DNA of 64,000 nt from the NCBI RefSeq assembly GCF_014205845.1, contig NZ_JACHCR010000017.1, positions 1-64,000 on the forward strand, written 5' to 3'. A program made the translations under genes and the position numbers. Source of the stretch: Mucilaginibacter cryoferens (GTDB taxonomy: Bacteria; Bacteroidota; Bacteroidia; Sphingobacteriales; Sphingobacteriaceae). The notes under the pieces are model-generated. The model saw only the letters and a program-made list of their open reading frames with translations, was not told the origin of the DNA and did not search any database. Of this stretch, positions 43,618 through 51,556 are shown in pieces. Position 1 is the stretch's first letter, and every line of letters starts with the position of its first letter.

Positions 43618-44304
43618 ATGAAAAAGTTAGTAATATTAACAGGAGCTGGCATAAGCGCCGAAAGTGGCTTAAAGACCTTCAGAGACAGCGATGGCCTTTG
43701 GGAGGGTTACAATATAGAAGATGTGGCTACACCTGAAGCATGGCAGCGTAACCCGGCCCTGGTGCAGCAGTTTTATAACGAACGGAGAAAATCGGTATTG
43801 GAAGCCATGCCAAACGCTGCGCACTATGCACTGGTAAAATTAGAAGAAGAGTACGACGTAACCATTATTACTCAAAATATAGATGACCTGCATGAGCGGG
43901 CGGGCTCAACCAATGTAGTACACCTGCATGGCATAATTACCCGGTCGCAATCAAGTATCAATCCCGAACTTACTTATCCCATAGATGGGTGGGAGATAAA
44001 AGCAGGGGAGGTTTGCGAGCTGGGTTCGCCGTTACGTGCACACGTAGTTTGGTTTGGCGAGGCTGTGCCGATGATAGAGACAGCGGCAGGTATTTGTGGC
44101 CGCGCAGAGTTGTTTATGCTGATAGGAACCTCGCTGGCCGTTTACCCGGCTGCTGGCCTGATCAACTACATTCGTAAGGAAGTGCCCAAGTATATCATCG
44201 ACCCCAAAATTCCTGATGTAAACGTACGTGGCCCTGTGATAAAGATTCAGGAAAAAGCGGCAGTTGGGGTGCCTGCCTTGGTAGAGCAATTATTACAGGG
44301 GTGA
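43618..44304 (+). CDS. Sir2-family NAD-dependent deacylase without zinc-ribbon cysteines
   Basis: A 228-residue sirtuin. The NAD site TGAGISAESGLKTFRDSDGLW (7-28), QNIDDLHERAG (86-96) and catalytic H104 (HLHG) are present, as are VVWFGEAVP and GTSLAVYPAAGL. The zinc-ribbon segment (106-140) contains only C133 in place of the two CxxC pairs of canonical CobB/Sir2 enzymes. Other Bacteroidota sirtuins look the same, so it is probably a functional zinc-free enzyme removing acyl groups from lysines. It is transcribed separately from the B12 operon (terminator between). Confidence 0.9.
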   Translation: MKKLVILTGAGISAESGLKTFRDSDGLWEGYNIEDVATPEAWQRNPALVQQFYNERRKSVLEAMPNAAHYALVKLEEEYDVTIITQNIDDLHERAGSTNVVHLHGIITRSQSSINPELTYPIDGWEIKAGEVCELGSPLRAHVVWFGEAVPMIETAAGICGRAELFMLIGTSLAVYPAAGLINYIRKEVPKYIIDPKIPDVNVRGPVIKIQEKAAVGVPALVEQLLQG

Positions 44305-44349
44305 AGATTAAAAAAAAGAGTTTTGAAGAGAGGTATGATGTAAACAAAC

Positions 44350-44515
44350 CACTCACCCGAACATCACTACACTCGTTCACCCTCTCTCTTCAACTTCGCT
44401 GGAAAGAGGGAATTGAATATTTTTTAGCTCGTCTTCAATTCTAAATCTGCCAATACCCTCTTTCCAGCGAAGTTGAAGAGAGAGGGTGCCGCGCGTAGCG
44501 ATGTTCGAGTGAGTC
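44350..44515. repeat. Long imperfect inverted repeat (about 60-bp arms) downstream of the sirtuin gene
   Basis: The core arms of 33 bp (44378-44410 and 44456-44488) are exact reverse complements; outward, another 20-odd bases match with a few changes and a loop difference near 44372-44377. The spacer (45 nt) holds a smaller repeat (AATTGAA/TTCAATT). The sequence is GC-richer than its surroundings and has no ORF, suggesting an interspersed palindromic element. Confidence 0.7.
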
Positions 44516-44615
44516 TTAGCCAGCATAAAGAGCCGGTTATAGGTTTATGGGTCGAAACGAGGCAATAATAACTACATTCTAAGACATGTTTAAACAATCA
44601 ATCACTCATTACAAA

Positions 44616-45329
44616 ATGAAATGCATTTTCAACTGGAGCGGAGGGAAGGATAGCGCCCTGGCTTTATACCATTGCCTGCAAAATCCCGACCTGGAAATAA
44701 AATACCTGGTTACCACCGTAAATGACGCTGTTGATAGAATTTCGATGCATGGTGTACGTACCGAGCTATTGGTGAAACAAGCCGAAAGCATTGGCATTCC
44801 GTTATATCAAATTCGCCTGCCCGAAATGCCGGGAATGAAGGAGTATGATGAGGTGATGCATCATCATTTATCTCAACTGAAAAAAGAGGGGATAACCCAT
44901 TCTATTTTTGGCGATATATTTTTGCAGGACCTGAAGGACTACCGGGATATGAGGCTAAGCGAAGTTGGTCTTACCGGTATTTATCCTTTGTGGAAACGCG
45001 ACACCCATGAACTTATCAATGAGTTTTTGAATATTGGATTTAGCACCGTGATAGCCTGCACCCAGGCGCGCCTGGAGCATATAGTTGGAAAGGAGCTAAG
45101 CCATGAGCTGATTGAGGCATTACCCGATGATGTGGATGTTTGCGGCGAGAACGGGGAGTTTCACACCTTCACTTTTAAAGGCCCTATTTTTTCAAAAGAG
45201 ATAAATTACAAAACCGGTATTAAGGTTTTTAAGGAATACCAAGCGCCTAAAAATGCAGACGATTCCTGCGCTTCAACAACCAGTCAAAAAACATCTGGTT
45301 TCTGGTATTGCGACCTTGTTTTGGTCTAA
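44616..45329 (+). CDS. Dph6-like ATP pyrophosphatase (PP-loop, adenine-nucleotide alpha hydrolase family)
   Basis: A 237-residue enzyme. The PP-loop SGGKDSALALYH is near the N terminus (residues 7-18). Further family features are HGVRTELLVKQAESIGIP, the middle FGDIFLQDLKDYR and the C-terminal CGENGEFHTF. The fold activates a substrate by adenylation; the archaeal and eukaryotic relative Dph6 amidates diphthine, but bacteria lack that modification, so the bacterial substrate is unknown. I prefer ATG 44616 to ATG 44586 because relatives begin shortly before the PP-loop. An inverted hairpin lies downstream at 45414-45463. Confidence 0.82.
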   Translation: MKCIFNWSGGKDSALALYHCLQNPDLEIKYLVTTVNDAVDRISMHGVRTELLVKQAESIGIPLYQIRLPEMPGMKEYDEVMHHHLSQLKKEGITHSIFGDIFLQDLKDYRDMRLSEVGLTGIYPLWKRDTHELINEFLNIGFSTVIACTQARLEHIVGKELSHELIEALPDDVDVCGENGEFHTFTFKGPIFSKEINYKTGIKVFKEYQAPKNADDSCASTTSQKTSGFWYCDLVLV

Positions 45330-45413
45330 CCTCCCATTTATTTGGCGAAATATGCGACCAAATAAAAAACTATGTAACTTTATAAGTTATTTGTTTATCA
45401 ATAATTTGTGTTG

Positions 45414-45463
45414 TTTTTAGTGAACTAATACTTTCTATTTAAATAAAAATTAGTCACTAAAAA
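45414..45463 (+). terminator. Imperfect hairpin downstream of the Dph6-like gene
   Basis: Arms TTTTTAGTGAACTAAT and ATTAGTCACTAAAAA (one-base bulge) enclose about 19 nt. It might terminate the PP-loop gene transcript, but its distance from the stop (about 85 nt) and lack of GC pairs make this weak. Confidence 0.35.
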
Positions 45464-45557
45464 TCAGAATAATGTTCTATTGGCGAAATAAAATTCTGTT
45501 TTCAATTTTTTAAATATATAACTAACTATAATACAGGTATTTGTGATTTTTAATCTA

Positions 45558-45806
45558 TTAGTAATTGTACCTATAATATGCATCTTTAAAATCATTACGC
45601 ATATCGGTAAAACGGATGCCTACCTTCTTTAAAAATTCTTCATCAAGCAATTCAAAAACGCTGTTAACACTATCGGTTAAATCCATTTCGGGTATCTTGA
45701 AACTTTGCTCAAGGGTACCTTGCTCTATCTTAACAATAAACTTTTGGTTCATGTTCATAATGGTGATCTTAAAATCAGGGTGGGGGAGTTCGGCAATAAT
45801 TCTCAT
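45558..45806 (-). CDS. Conserved-looking hypothetical protein, 82 residues
   Basis: A small soluble protein (PDFKITIMNMNQKFIVKIEQGTLEQSFKI; DLTDSVNSVFELLDEEFLKKVG; DAYYRYNY). It reads like a compact alpha/beta fold. I do not recognise a family. It begins 7 nt after the stop of the CrtA-like gene on the minus strand, so the two may be co-transcribed. Confidence 0.65.
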   Translation of the reverse strand: MRIIAELPHPDFKITIMNMNQKFIVKIEQGTLEQSFKIPEMDLTDSVNSVFELLDEEFLKKVGIRFTDMRNDFKDAYYRYNY

Positions 45807-45813
45807 ATCTTAA

Positions 45814-46512
45814 TTATTTCAATAAGTCATTTAATGGGTCTTTACCATTTAGCGAGCCAAAGCAAGCAATCAGCCTGAACCGGGCGAAGAGTTCTTCGCT
45901 GTACCAGTTTTCGCTGCGGGTTAGTTTAATAACTTCGGCATGTTCGCGGCTCTTGTAGGCAAAGTTTTTTACGTCGTCAACACTCTTCCAGATAGAAAAA
46001 GTAGCCTGCCGGTAAAACGGCGCTTCACCTACTCCAAAAGAAGTGATGTAGCCCGGTGCACTGGTCATCATACTGGCAACTTCATCAACATGGCTCCAGA
46101 AGTTTTTGAGCCTGCTCATCCTGATGGTTGCCCTGGTAAGCACGGCAACCGGGCCTGTATAATTTTGCATATCTGGATTGCCGAAAGGTTTTTTACCATC
46201 CCATTTGCCATGGCTTTGCAGGGGCTGGCATAATATGGTATAACCCTCGTACCCCAGGATTTTCCACCAGCTGGAGATAAAAGAATGGTTGTAAAATTTG
46301 TCAAAATCCTTCCGGTTTTCCCAGCAAGCCAACAGACCCCATTGTTGCCAGTCGGGCTGTAAATCAAAAGTTCCGTTTTTGCCCGAGCCAAGTAACTTAT
46401 AAAAGGTGCAGCCCTTTTGCATCAGTAAAGGCAATCTGTGAATAGCCATAGCCAACAGGGCGAAAGGAATAAACAGCTTTCGGTAACGTATTATGGTTAA
46501 GCTAACGTACAT
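45814..46512 (-). CDS. Spheroidene monooxygenase (CrtA)-like protein
   Basis: A 232-residue protein of the CrtA family. Family-like text includes QATFSIWKSVDDVKNFAYKS, HAEVIKLTRSENWYSEELFARFR and the WENRKDFDKFYNHSFI region. CrtA introduces a keto group into acyclic carotenoids in phototrophs. Bacteroidota often carry an isolated homologue whose substrate is uncertain; no carotenoid genes are near it here. The N terminus carries a short hydrophobic run (KLFIPFALLAMAIHRLPLL). A small hypothetical gene follows in the same direction. Confidence 0.75.
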   Translation of the reverse strand: MYVSLTIIRYRKLFIPFALLAMAIHRLPLLMQKGCTFYKLLGSGKNGTFDLQPDWQQWGLLACWENRKDFDKFYNHSFISSWWKILGYEGYTILCQPLQSHGKWDGKKPFGNPDMQNYTGPVAVLTRATIRMSRLKNFWSHVDEVASMMTSAPGYITSFGVGEAPFYRQATFSIWKSVDDVKNFAYKSREHAEVIKLTRSENWYSEELFARFRLIACFGSLNGKDPLNDLLK

Positions 46513-46723
46513 ACGCCTGCTAAATAAAAGATTAAATATGATATTTTTAGTATCAAGTAGCCAGTATCAGGAATCAGGATCGTTTTTGGCGTTCATGAAC
46601 TTATCATTTGACGTTGGAATGAGGCAATGGCGCTTGGTGCTTCAACTATATCTGTTTTTTGTACAATAGCAATCTAACCGTAAAAAGAAAAAATTCAGAT
46701 ACCTGATACTAACTGCTTGCTAC

Positions 46724-46731
46724 TATATTTG
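46724..46731 (+). promoter_or_regulatory. -7 box (TATATTTG) just before the fRMsr gene
   Basis: Exact TAnnTTTG match, ending 4 nt before ATG 46736. Predicted transcript is leaderless or nearly so. No -33 TTTG at the usual distance. Confidence 0.45.
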
Positions 46732-46735
46732 TGCT

Positions 46736-47212
46736 ATGGCAGAGGATTTAAACATAACTACATCAACCGATAAAAGTCAACAATATACGGCACTGATCCC
46801 GCAGATAGAAGCGTTGCTTTTTGGCGAGCCCGACCTTGTGGCTAACCTTGCAAATATCAGCGCCGCATTAAAAGAACAATTTAAATGGTTTTGGGTAGGC
46901 TTTTATATGGTGAAAAATGGCGAGTTGGTTTTAGGTCCGTTTCAGGGGCCTGTAGCTTGTACGCGGATAAAATTGGGCAAAGGTGTTTGTGGCACGGCAT
47001 GGGAGCGGGCCAAAACATTGGTAGTGCCCAATGTTGAAGCATTTCCGGGGCATATTGCCTGTAGTTCTCTTTCTCAGTCTGAAATTGTGGTACCGGTATT
47101 TCATAACGGTGCGGTAGTTGGTGTGTTGGATGTAGACAGCGAATTACTGGATCAATTTGATGAAACCGACGCACAATTTCTCGAACAGATTGTTAAGCTG
47201 ATAAAGTTTTAG
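46736..47212 (+). CDS. msrC: Free methionine-(R)-sulfoxide reductase (GAF-domain fRMsr)
   Basis: A 158-residue GAF-domain enzyme that reduces free methionine-R-sulfoxide. The three redox cysteines C75, C85 and C109 occur with the same 10 and 24 residue spacing as in E. coli (84/94/118): ACTRIKLGKGVCGTAW and HIACSSLSQSEIVVPVF. The DVDSEL and FDETDAQFLE ending is also typical. It is the first gene of a packed six-gene run, overlapping the next by one base. Confidence 0.93.
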   Translation: MAEDLNITTSTDKSQQYTALIPQIEALLFGEPDLVANLANISAALKEQFKWFWVGFYMVKNGELVLGPFQGPVACTRIKLGKGVCGTAWERAKTLVVPNVEAFPGHIACSSLSQSEIVVPVFHNGAVVGVLDVDSELLDQFDETDAQFLEQIVKLIKF

Positions 47213-47862
47213 TGAGCAAGATATACCTCATAGCGGGCCTTGGCGCCGATACCCGCGTTTATAACAATATCAACTTTCGGGATCATGAAGTGATTCCTGT
47301 TGATTGGATTGAGCCAAACCCGTTGGATACTTTAGCTGTATATGCGCAAAAACTTGTATGTCAATATAATATACAAGTTGATTCGATAGTGATAGGCAAT
47401 TCGTTAGGAGGGATGCTGGCAGTAGAGATAGCCAAATTTATTCCGGTTAAAAAGGTGATCATTATTTCGAGCATTAAAACAAGTGACGAAGCGCCGTGGT
47501 ATTTTAAATTGTTCCGAAACCTTCCCGTTCAAAAGTTGATTCCCGGTAAGTTGGTTACTTCAATGGGTTTTGTAATTAAGCCCATGTTTGGAAAGATGAG
47601 CGAAGGTGATGCCTGGCTGTTCCAGGATATGCTAAAGAAAACTTCGCCGGTGTTTGTAAAGTGGGCGATGAGCGCCATATTGATATGGAAGAATGAGGTG
47701 ATTCCACCCAATCTTTACCATATTACCGGCGACAAGGACCTTATTTTTGATTACAAAAGAATTAAAGATGCCACTGTTATAAAAGGCGGAACCCACATTA
47801 TGATATTTGACAAGGCCAAAGAAATAAACAAATTTTTAAAACAGATCCTTAGCAAAAAATGA
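47212..47862 (+). CDS. Alpha/beta hydrolase
   Basis: A 216-residue hydrolase with the nucleophile elbow GNSLGGMLAVE and a late histidine in KGGTHIMIFD as the likely catalytic base. The oxyanion segment IAGLGADTRVY is at the N terminus. The start GTG 47212 overlaps the fRMsr stop (TAGTG), and its own stop overlaps the next ATG by four bases (ATGA), implying translational coupling. The substrate is unknown. Confidence 0.83.
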   Translation: MSKIYLIAGLGADTRVYNNINFRDHEVIPVDWIEPNPLDTLAVYAQKLVCQYNIQVDSIVIGNSLGGMLAVEIAKFIPVKKVIIISSIKTSDEAPWYFKLFRNLPVQKLIPGKLVTSMGFVIKPMFGKMSEGDAWLFQDMLKKTSPVFVKWAMSAILIWKNEVIPPNLYHITGDKDLIFDYKRIKDATVIKGGTHIMIFDKAKEINKFLKQILSKK

Positions 47863-48461
47863 AATTAACTCAGGATTATTATTTAGGCAATGATGTGGCT
47901 GGTATTAGTAAAAGCCTGTTAGGTAAGTACTTATTTACTTGTATCGATGGTGTAACTACAGGTGGTTATATTGTTGAAACCGAAGCTTACAATGGAATTA
48001 TTGACAAAGCCTCGCATTCTTATGGCAACCGGATAACACCCCGTACCAAAACCATGTTTATGCAGGGGGGCATTGCTTACGTGTACCTTTGTTATGGTAT
48101 TCATGAGATGTTTAATATTGTAACTGCTGTTGAGGGGGTGCCACATGCTATACTCATCAGGGCTGTAAACCCTACAAACGGAATAGAAGCTATGCAGGTG
48201 CGCAGGAATATGCCTGTGCTGAAGCACACTATTACCGCCGGCCCGGGCTCTGTAGCTAAAGCGTTGGGGATAAATCGTAATGTAAATGCTATCAGCCTGC
48301 AAAGTGACACCCTCTGGATTGAAGACCGCGGGTTAAATTTTACTGATGAGCAGATAGCAATAGGCCCACGCATTGGGGTTAGCTATGCCGGAGAGGATGC
48401 GTTTTTACCTTACCGGTTTTATGTTAAGGGGAATAAATACGTAAGTAAACCCAATAAATAG
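47859..48461 (+). CDS. DNA-3-methyladenine glycosylase (AAG/MPG family)
   Basis: A 200-residue enzyme of the alkyladenine glycosylase family, which removes alkylated purines from DNA. The general-base glutamate is E42 in IVETEAY; the family phrases MFMQGGIAYVYLCYGIH, AILIRAVNP and GPGSVAKALGI are present. Start ATG overlaps the previous stop by four bases. It pairs in the same run with fRMsr, so the operon may join protein and DNA damage repair. Confidence 0.93.
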   Translation: MKLTQDYYLGNDVAGISKSLLGKYLFTCIDGVTTGGYIVETEAYNGIIDKASHSYGNRITPRTKTMFMQGGIAYVYLCYGIHEMFNIVTAVEGVPHAILIRAVNPTNGIEAMQVRRNMPVLKHTITAGPGSVAKALGINRNVNAISLQSDTLWIEDRGLNFTDEQIAIGPRIGVSYAGEDAFLPYRFYVKGNKYVSKPNK

Positions 48462-48497
48462 GCCGTTTTAAATTCGCCTTTTTTGTAATATTGGGCA

Positions 48498-49784
48498 ATG
48501 ATTTACCAAAATAGCTTAAGCTTCGCCATTGCGCAGGATAACGATGATCTGCTAAAAGATTTCAGAAACCAGTTTTTGATCCCGAAGCATAAAGGAAAGG
48601 ATGTAATTTACCTTTGCGGCAACTCTTTGGGGCTGCAACCCAAATCGGCAGCTCAATATATTGCCGATCAGATGAATACCTGGCAAAACCTCGCGGTTGA
48701 GGGTTGGTTTCAGGGCGACGATCCCTGGCTGGAATATCATAAATCACTTTCGGCATCTATATCAAAAATAGTTGGCGCCCGGGAAAATGAAGTTTCGGTT
48801 ATGAATTCGCTTACAGTAAATCTTCATTTACTGATGGTAAGTTTCTACAAACCAAATAGTAAGCGTTTTAAGATTATTATGGAAGGCGGTGCATTTCCGT
48901 CAGATCAGTATGCCATGGAAAGCCAGGTAAAGTTTCATGGCTTTGATCCAAAGGATGCCATTATAGAAGTTTTTCCGCGTGAGGGCGAACTCACTTTGCG
49001 TACCGAAGATATAGTTCAAACTATAAATAACCATGCAGCCGAACTGGCTTTAGTGTTATTTAGCGGCATTAATTATTACACTGGTCAGTTTTTTGATTTG
49101 GAAGCAATAACCCAGGCTGCCCATAAAGCCGGTGCCTATGCGGGTTTTGATCTGGCCCATGCGGCAGGCAATGTTCCATTGAAATTGCATGAATGGGGTG
49201 CTGATTTTGCCTGCTGGTGTTCATACAAGTACATGAACTCAGGTCCGGGTGGCATCAGCGGCATTTTTGTGCATGAAAAACATTTTACCGATAACCAGAT
49301 GAATCGGTTTGCAGGCTGGTGGGGCTACCGGGCCGATAAGCGTTTTTTAATGGCACCGGGCTTTGATCCGGCTATTGGTGCCGATGGATGGCAGGTAAGT
49401 ACAAGTCCTATATTGCTTCTCGCCTTATTTAAGGCCTCTATGGCTATTTTTGATGCTGCGGGCGGTATTGATGCGCTTAGAAAGAAAAGCGTAGCGCTAA
49501 CGGCTTTTTTTGAGTTTTTGATCAATGAGATTAACAAAGGGCAAGCAGAAGATATCTTTAGGATCATCACACCGGCAAATCCCGATATTCGTGGGTGCCA
49601 GCTATCAGTGGTTTGCGGGCAAAATGCCAAAGCTATTTTTAAGTATCTTGCGGATAACGGTGTAATTGGTGATTGGCGCGAACCCGATGTTATTCGTTTA
49701 AGCGCTGTGCCGCTTTATAACACTTTTCAGGATGTTTACCATGCTGCAAAACATCTGGCCGATGCATTGGTTGCTGTAAAATAA
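48498..49784 (+). CDS. kynU: Kynureninase
   Basis: A 428-residue PLP enzyme cleaving kynurenine to anthranilate and alanine. The PLP lysine is K244 (CSYKYMNSGPGG), preceded by GFDLAHAAGNVPL. Other features: the N-terminal FLCGNSLGLQPKS-type motif (here LCGNSLGLQPKS) and WWGYRADKRF. It sits in the six-gene run, 36 nt after the glycosylase and 8 nt before bestrophin. No other tryptophan-degradation gene is present in the window. Confidence 0.95.
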   Translation: MIYQNSLSFAIAQDNDDLLKDFRNQFLIPKHKGKDVIYLCGNSLGLQPKSAAQYIADQMNTWQNLAVEGWFQGDDPWLEYHKSLSASISKIVGARENEVSVMNSLTVNLHLLMVSFYKPNSKRFKIIMEGGAFPSDQYAMESQVKFHGFDPKDAIIEVFPREGELTLRTEDIVQTINNHAAELALVLFSGINYYTGQFFDLEAITQAAHKAGAYAGFDLAHAAGNVPLKLHEWGADFACWCSYKYMNSGPGGISGIFVHEKHFTDNQMNRFAGWWGYRADKRFLMAPGFDPAIGADGWQVSTSPILLLALFKASMAIFDAAGGIDALRKKSVALTAFFEFLINEINKGQAEDIFRIITPANPDIRGCQLSVVCGQNAKAIFKYLADNGVIGDWREPDVIRLSAVPLYNTFQDVYHAAKHLADALVAVK

Positions 49785-49792
49785 TTATTACT

Positions 49793-50647
49793 ATGGTTTA
49801 TTACAATCCCAAAGAGTGGTTCTCGTTTATTTTCAGGTTAAACAAGGCCGATACGCTACGTGAGCTTTTTCCATTAATTGTAGCGGTTTGCGCTTATGCC
49901 GGCATAGTTGTTTTTTTACTGATCGATTTTTGGAAATTGCCCGATACCAATATCCTTCGAAAGGTGAGCTACATTCATCAAACTATAGGCTTTGTATTTT
50001 CTTTATTGCTGGCATTCAGGATCAACTCTGCTTATGATCGCTGGTGGGAAGGACGCAAGATCTGGGGTAGCCTTACCAATAACAGTCGTAACCTGGCCAT
50101 TAAACTAAAACATTTGGTAGGAGAGACCGAGCTACCATTTTTCAATTATGCCATACCGCTTTATGCAAGAGTGCTTAGAGATCATCTGCGGGATATTTAC
50201 ACATCCGAGCAACAGGGATTTATTGATATAAATCCTGGGAAACATGTACCCAACCAGGTGGCGTCTGCCATTATTCAAAACATTTACAGGTTAAATAAAA
50301 GTGGCGTAATAAACACGGAGCAGTTGTTTAGTATAACTTCAGAAATTACTTCATTTACAGATATTTGTGGCGCTTGCGAACGGATAAAAAAAACACCGAT
50401 ACCTTTCTCTTACAGTGTGTTTATTAAAAAATTTATTTTTACTTACATCATGACTTTGCCCTTTACCTGGGCTTTTGATCTCAAGTATTTTACTATCCCT
50501 ATTATCGGTTTTGTGTTATTTGTTTTTGCAAGTATAGAGCTACTGGCCGAAGAAATTGAAGATCCATTTGGTAACGATGCCAATGATTTGCCGTTAGATA
50601 ATATCTGCGAAAACATTCAGAAGCATGTGGGAGAGATATTAGGTTAA
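49793..50647 (+). CDS. Bestrophin-family (UPF0187) membrane protein
   Basis: A 284-residue protein of the bacterial bestrophin family, an ion channel family (bacterial members are often cation-selective). The marks are NSAYDRWWEGRKIWGSLTNNS near 80-100, ACERIKKTPIPFSY near 200-215, and EEIEDPFGNDANDLP at the C-terminal end. Four hydrophobic segments are visible. It is the fifth gene of the run; the HDAC-like gene starts 6 nt after it. Confidence 0.92.
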   Translation: MVYYNPKEWFSFIFRLNKADTLRELFPLIVAVCAYAGIVVFLLIDFWKLPDTNILRKVSYIHQTIGFVFSLLLAFRINSAYDRWWEGRKIWGSLTNNSRNLAIKLKHLVGETELPFFNYAIPLYARVLRDHLRDIYTSEQQGFIDINPGKHVPNQVASAIIQNIYRLNKSGVINTEQLFSITSEITSFTDICGACERIKKTPIPFSYSVFIKKFIFTYIMTLPFTWAFDLKYFTIPIIGFVLFVFASIELLAEEIEDPFGNDANDLPLDNICENIQKHVGEILG

Positions 50648-50653
50648 GCAAAC

Positions 50654-51556
50654 ATGCTCAAAATAGCTTATGATCCAATATACGCCCATCCCTTGCCCGA
50701 AGGGCATCGGTTCCCGATGTTGAAATATGAATTGATTCCGGCACAGTTGCTGCATGAGGGTGTTATTAAAGCAGATAATTTATTTTCGCCAAACTTGGTA
50801 TCCGAAGATATTATCCTCAAAACACATGAGCCAGGCTATTGGAATCAATTACGCGATTTAACGTTGCCTGTTAAAGAACAAAGACGGATAGGTTTCCCTT
50901 TGTCTGCCCGGTTGGTTGAAAGGGAAGTGCGGATAGCCAAGGGCACAATTGATGGCTGTATGTTTGCTTTCGATCACCGGATTGCCTTTAACGTGGCCGG
51001 CGGCACCCATCATGCCGGCAGCAATTGGGGCGAAGGATTTTGTATGCTGAATGATCAGGCAATAGCAGCTAATTATTTACTGGATAGTAATTTAGCTAAA
51101 TCTATCTTAATTATAGATTTAGATGTTCATCAGGGTAATGGTACTGCCCAGATATTTGAAAATGAACCAAGGGTGTTTACGTTTTCGATGCATGGTGCCA
51201 ATAATTTTCCATCCCGTAAGGAAAAGTCAGATCTGGATATTCCACTACCCGATGGCGTGGAAGACGACGTTTTTTTGGGTGTCTTAAAAAATACTTTACC
51301 CCAATTGATTAAACAGCAAAAGCCCGATTTTATATTTTACCTGGCGGGAGTTGATGTTTTGAAAACAGACAAGCTTGGTAAACTTGCGTTAAGTAAAGAG
51401 GCTTGCAAGGCACGCGACAAGTTTGTATTTGAACAATGCATCGCTAACAAAATTCCGGTACAGGTAAGTATGGGTGGGGGGTACTCGCCACAAATTAAAG
51501 ATATAGTTGATGCCCACTGCAACACTTTTAAAACAGCAGCCGATTTGTATTTTTAA
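50654..51556 (+). CDS. Histone deacetylase-family (class II-like) amidohydrolase
   Basis: A 300-residue zinc enzyme of the arginase/deacetylase fold. Active-site parts visible: AGGTHHAG (H119 and H120), DLDVHQGNGTA (D155, D157, H159), and GVDVLKTDKLG near 235. Bacterial members deacetylate acetyl-polyamines, small molecules or proteins; the target here is unknown. It is the last gene of the run and overlaps the stop of the MATE gene by four bases end-to-end. Confidence 0.92.
   Translation: MLKIAYDPIYAHPLPEGHRFPMLKYELIPAQLLHEGVIKADNLFSPNLVSEDIILKTHEPGYWNQLRDLTLPVKEQRRIGFPLSARLVEREVRIAKGTIDGCMFAFDHRIAFNVAGGTHHAGSNWGEGFCMLNDQAIAANYLLDSNLAKSILIIDLDVHQGNGTAQIFENEPRVFTFSMHGANNFPSRKEKSDLDIPLPDGVEDDVFLGVLKNTLPQLIKQQKPDFIFYLAGVDVLKTDKLGKLALSKEACKARDKFVFEQCIANKIPVQVSMGGGYSPQIKDIVDAHCNTFKTAADLYF

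Noticed and set aside
43618..44304. Reading the sirtuin ('CobB'-type) as part of the B12 operon because of the name
   Set aside because: CobB here means the Sir2 deacylase, not the cobyrinate amidase; a terminator at 43559-43593 separates it from btuB-DUF6580.
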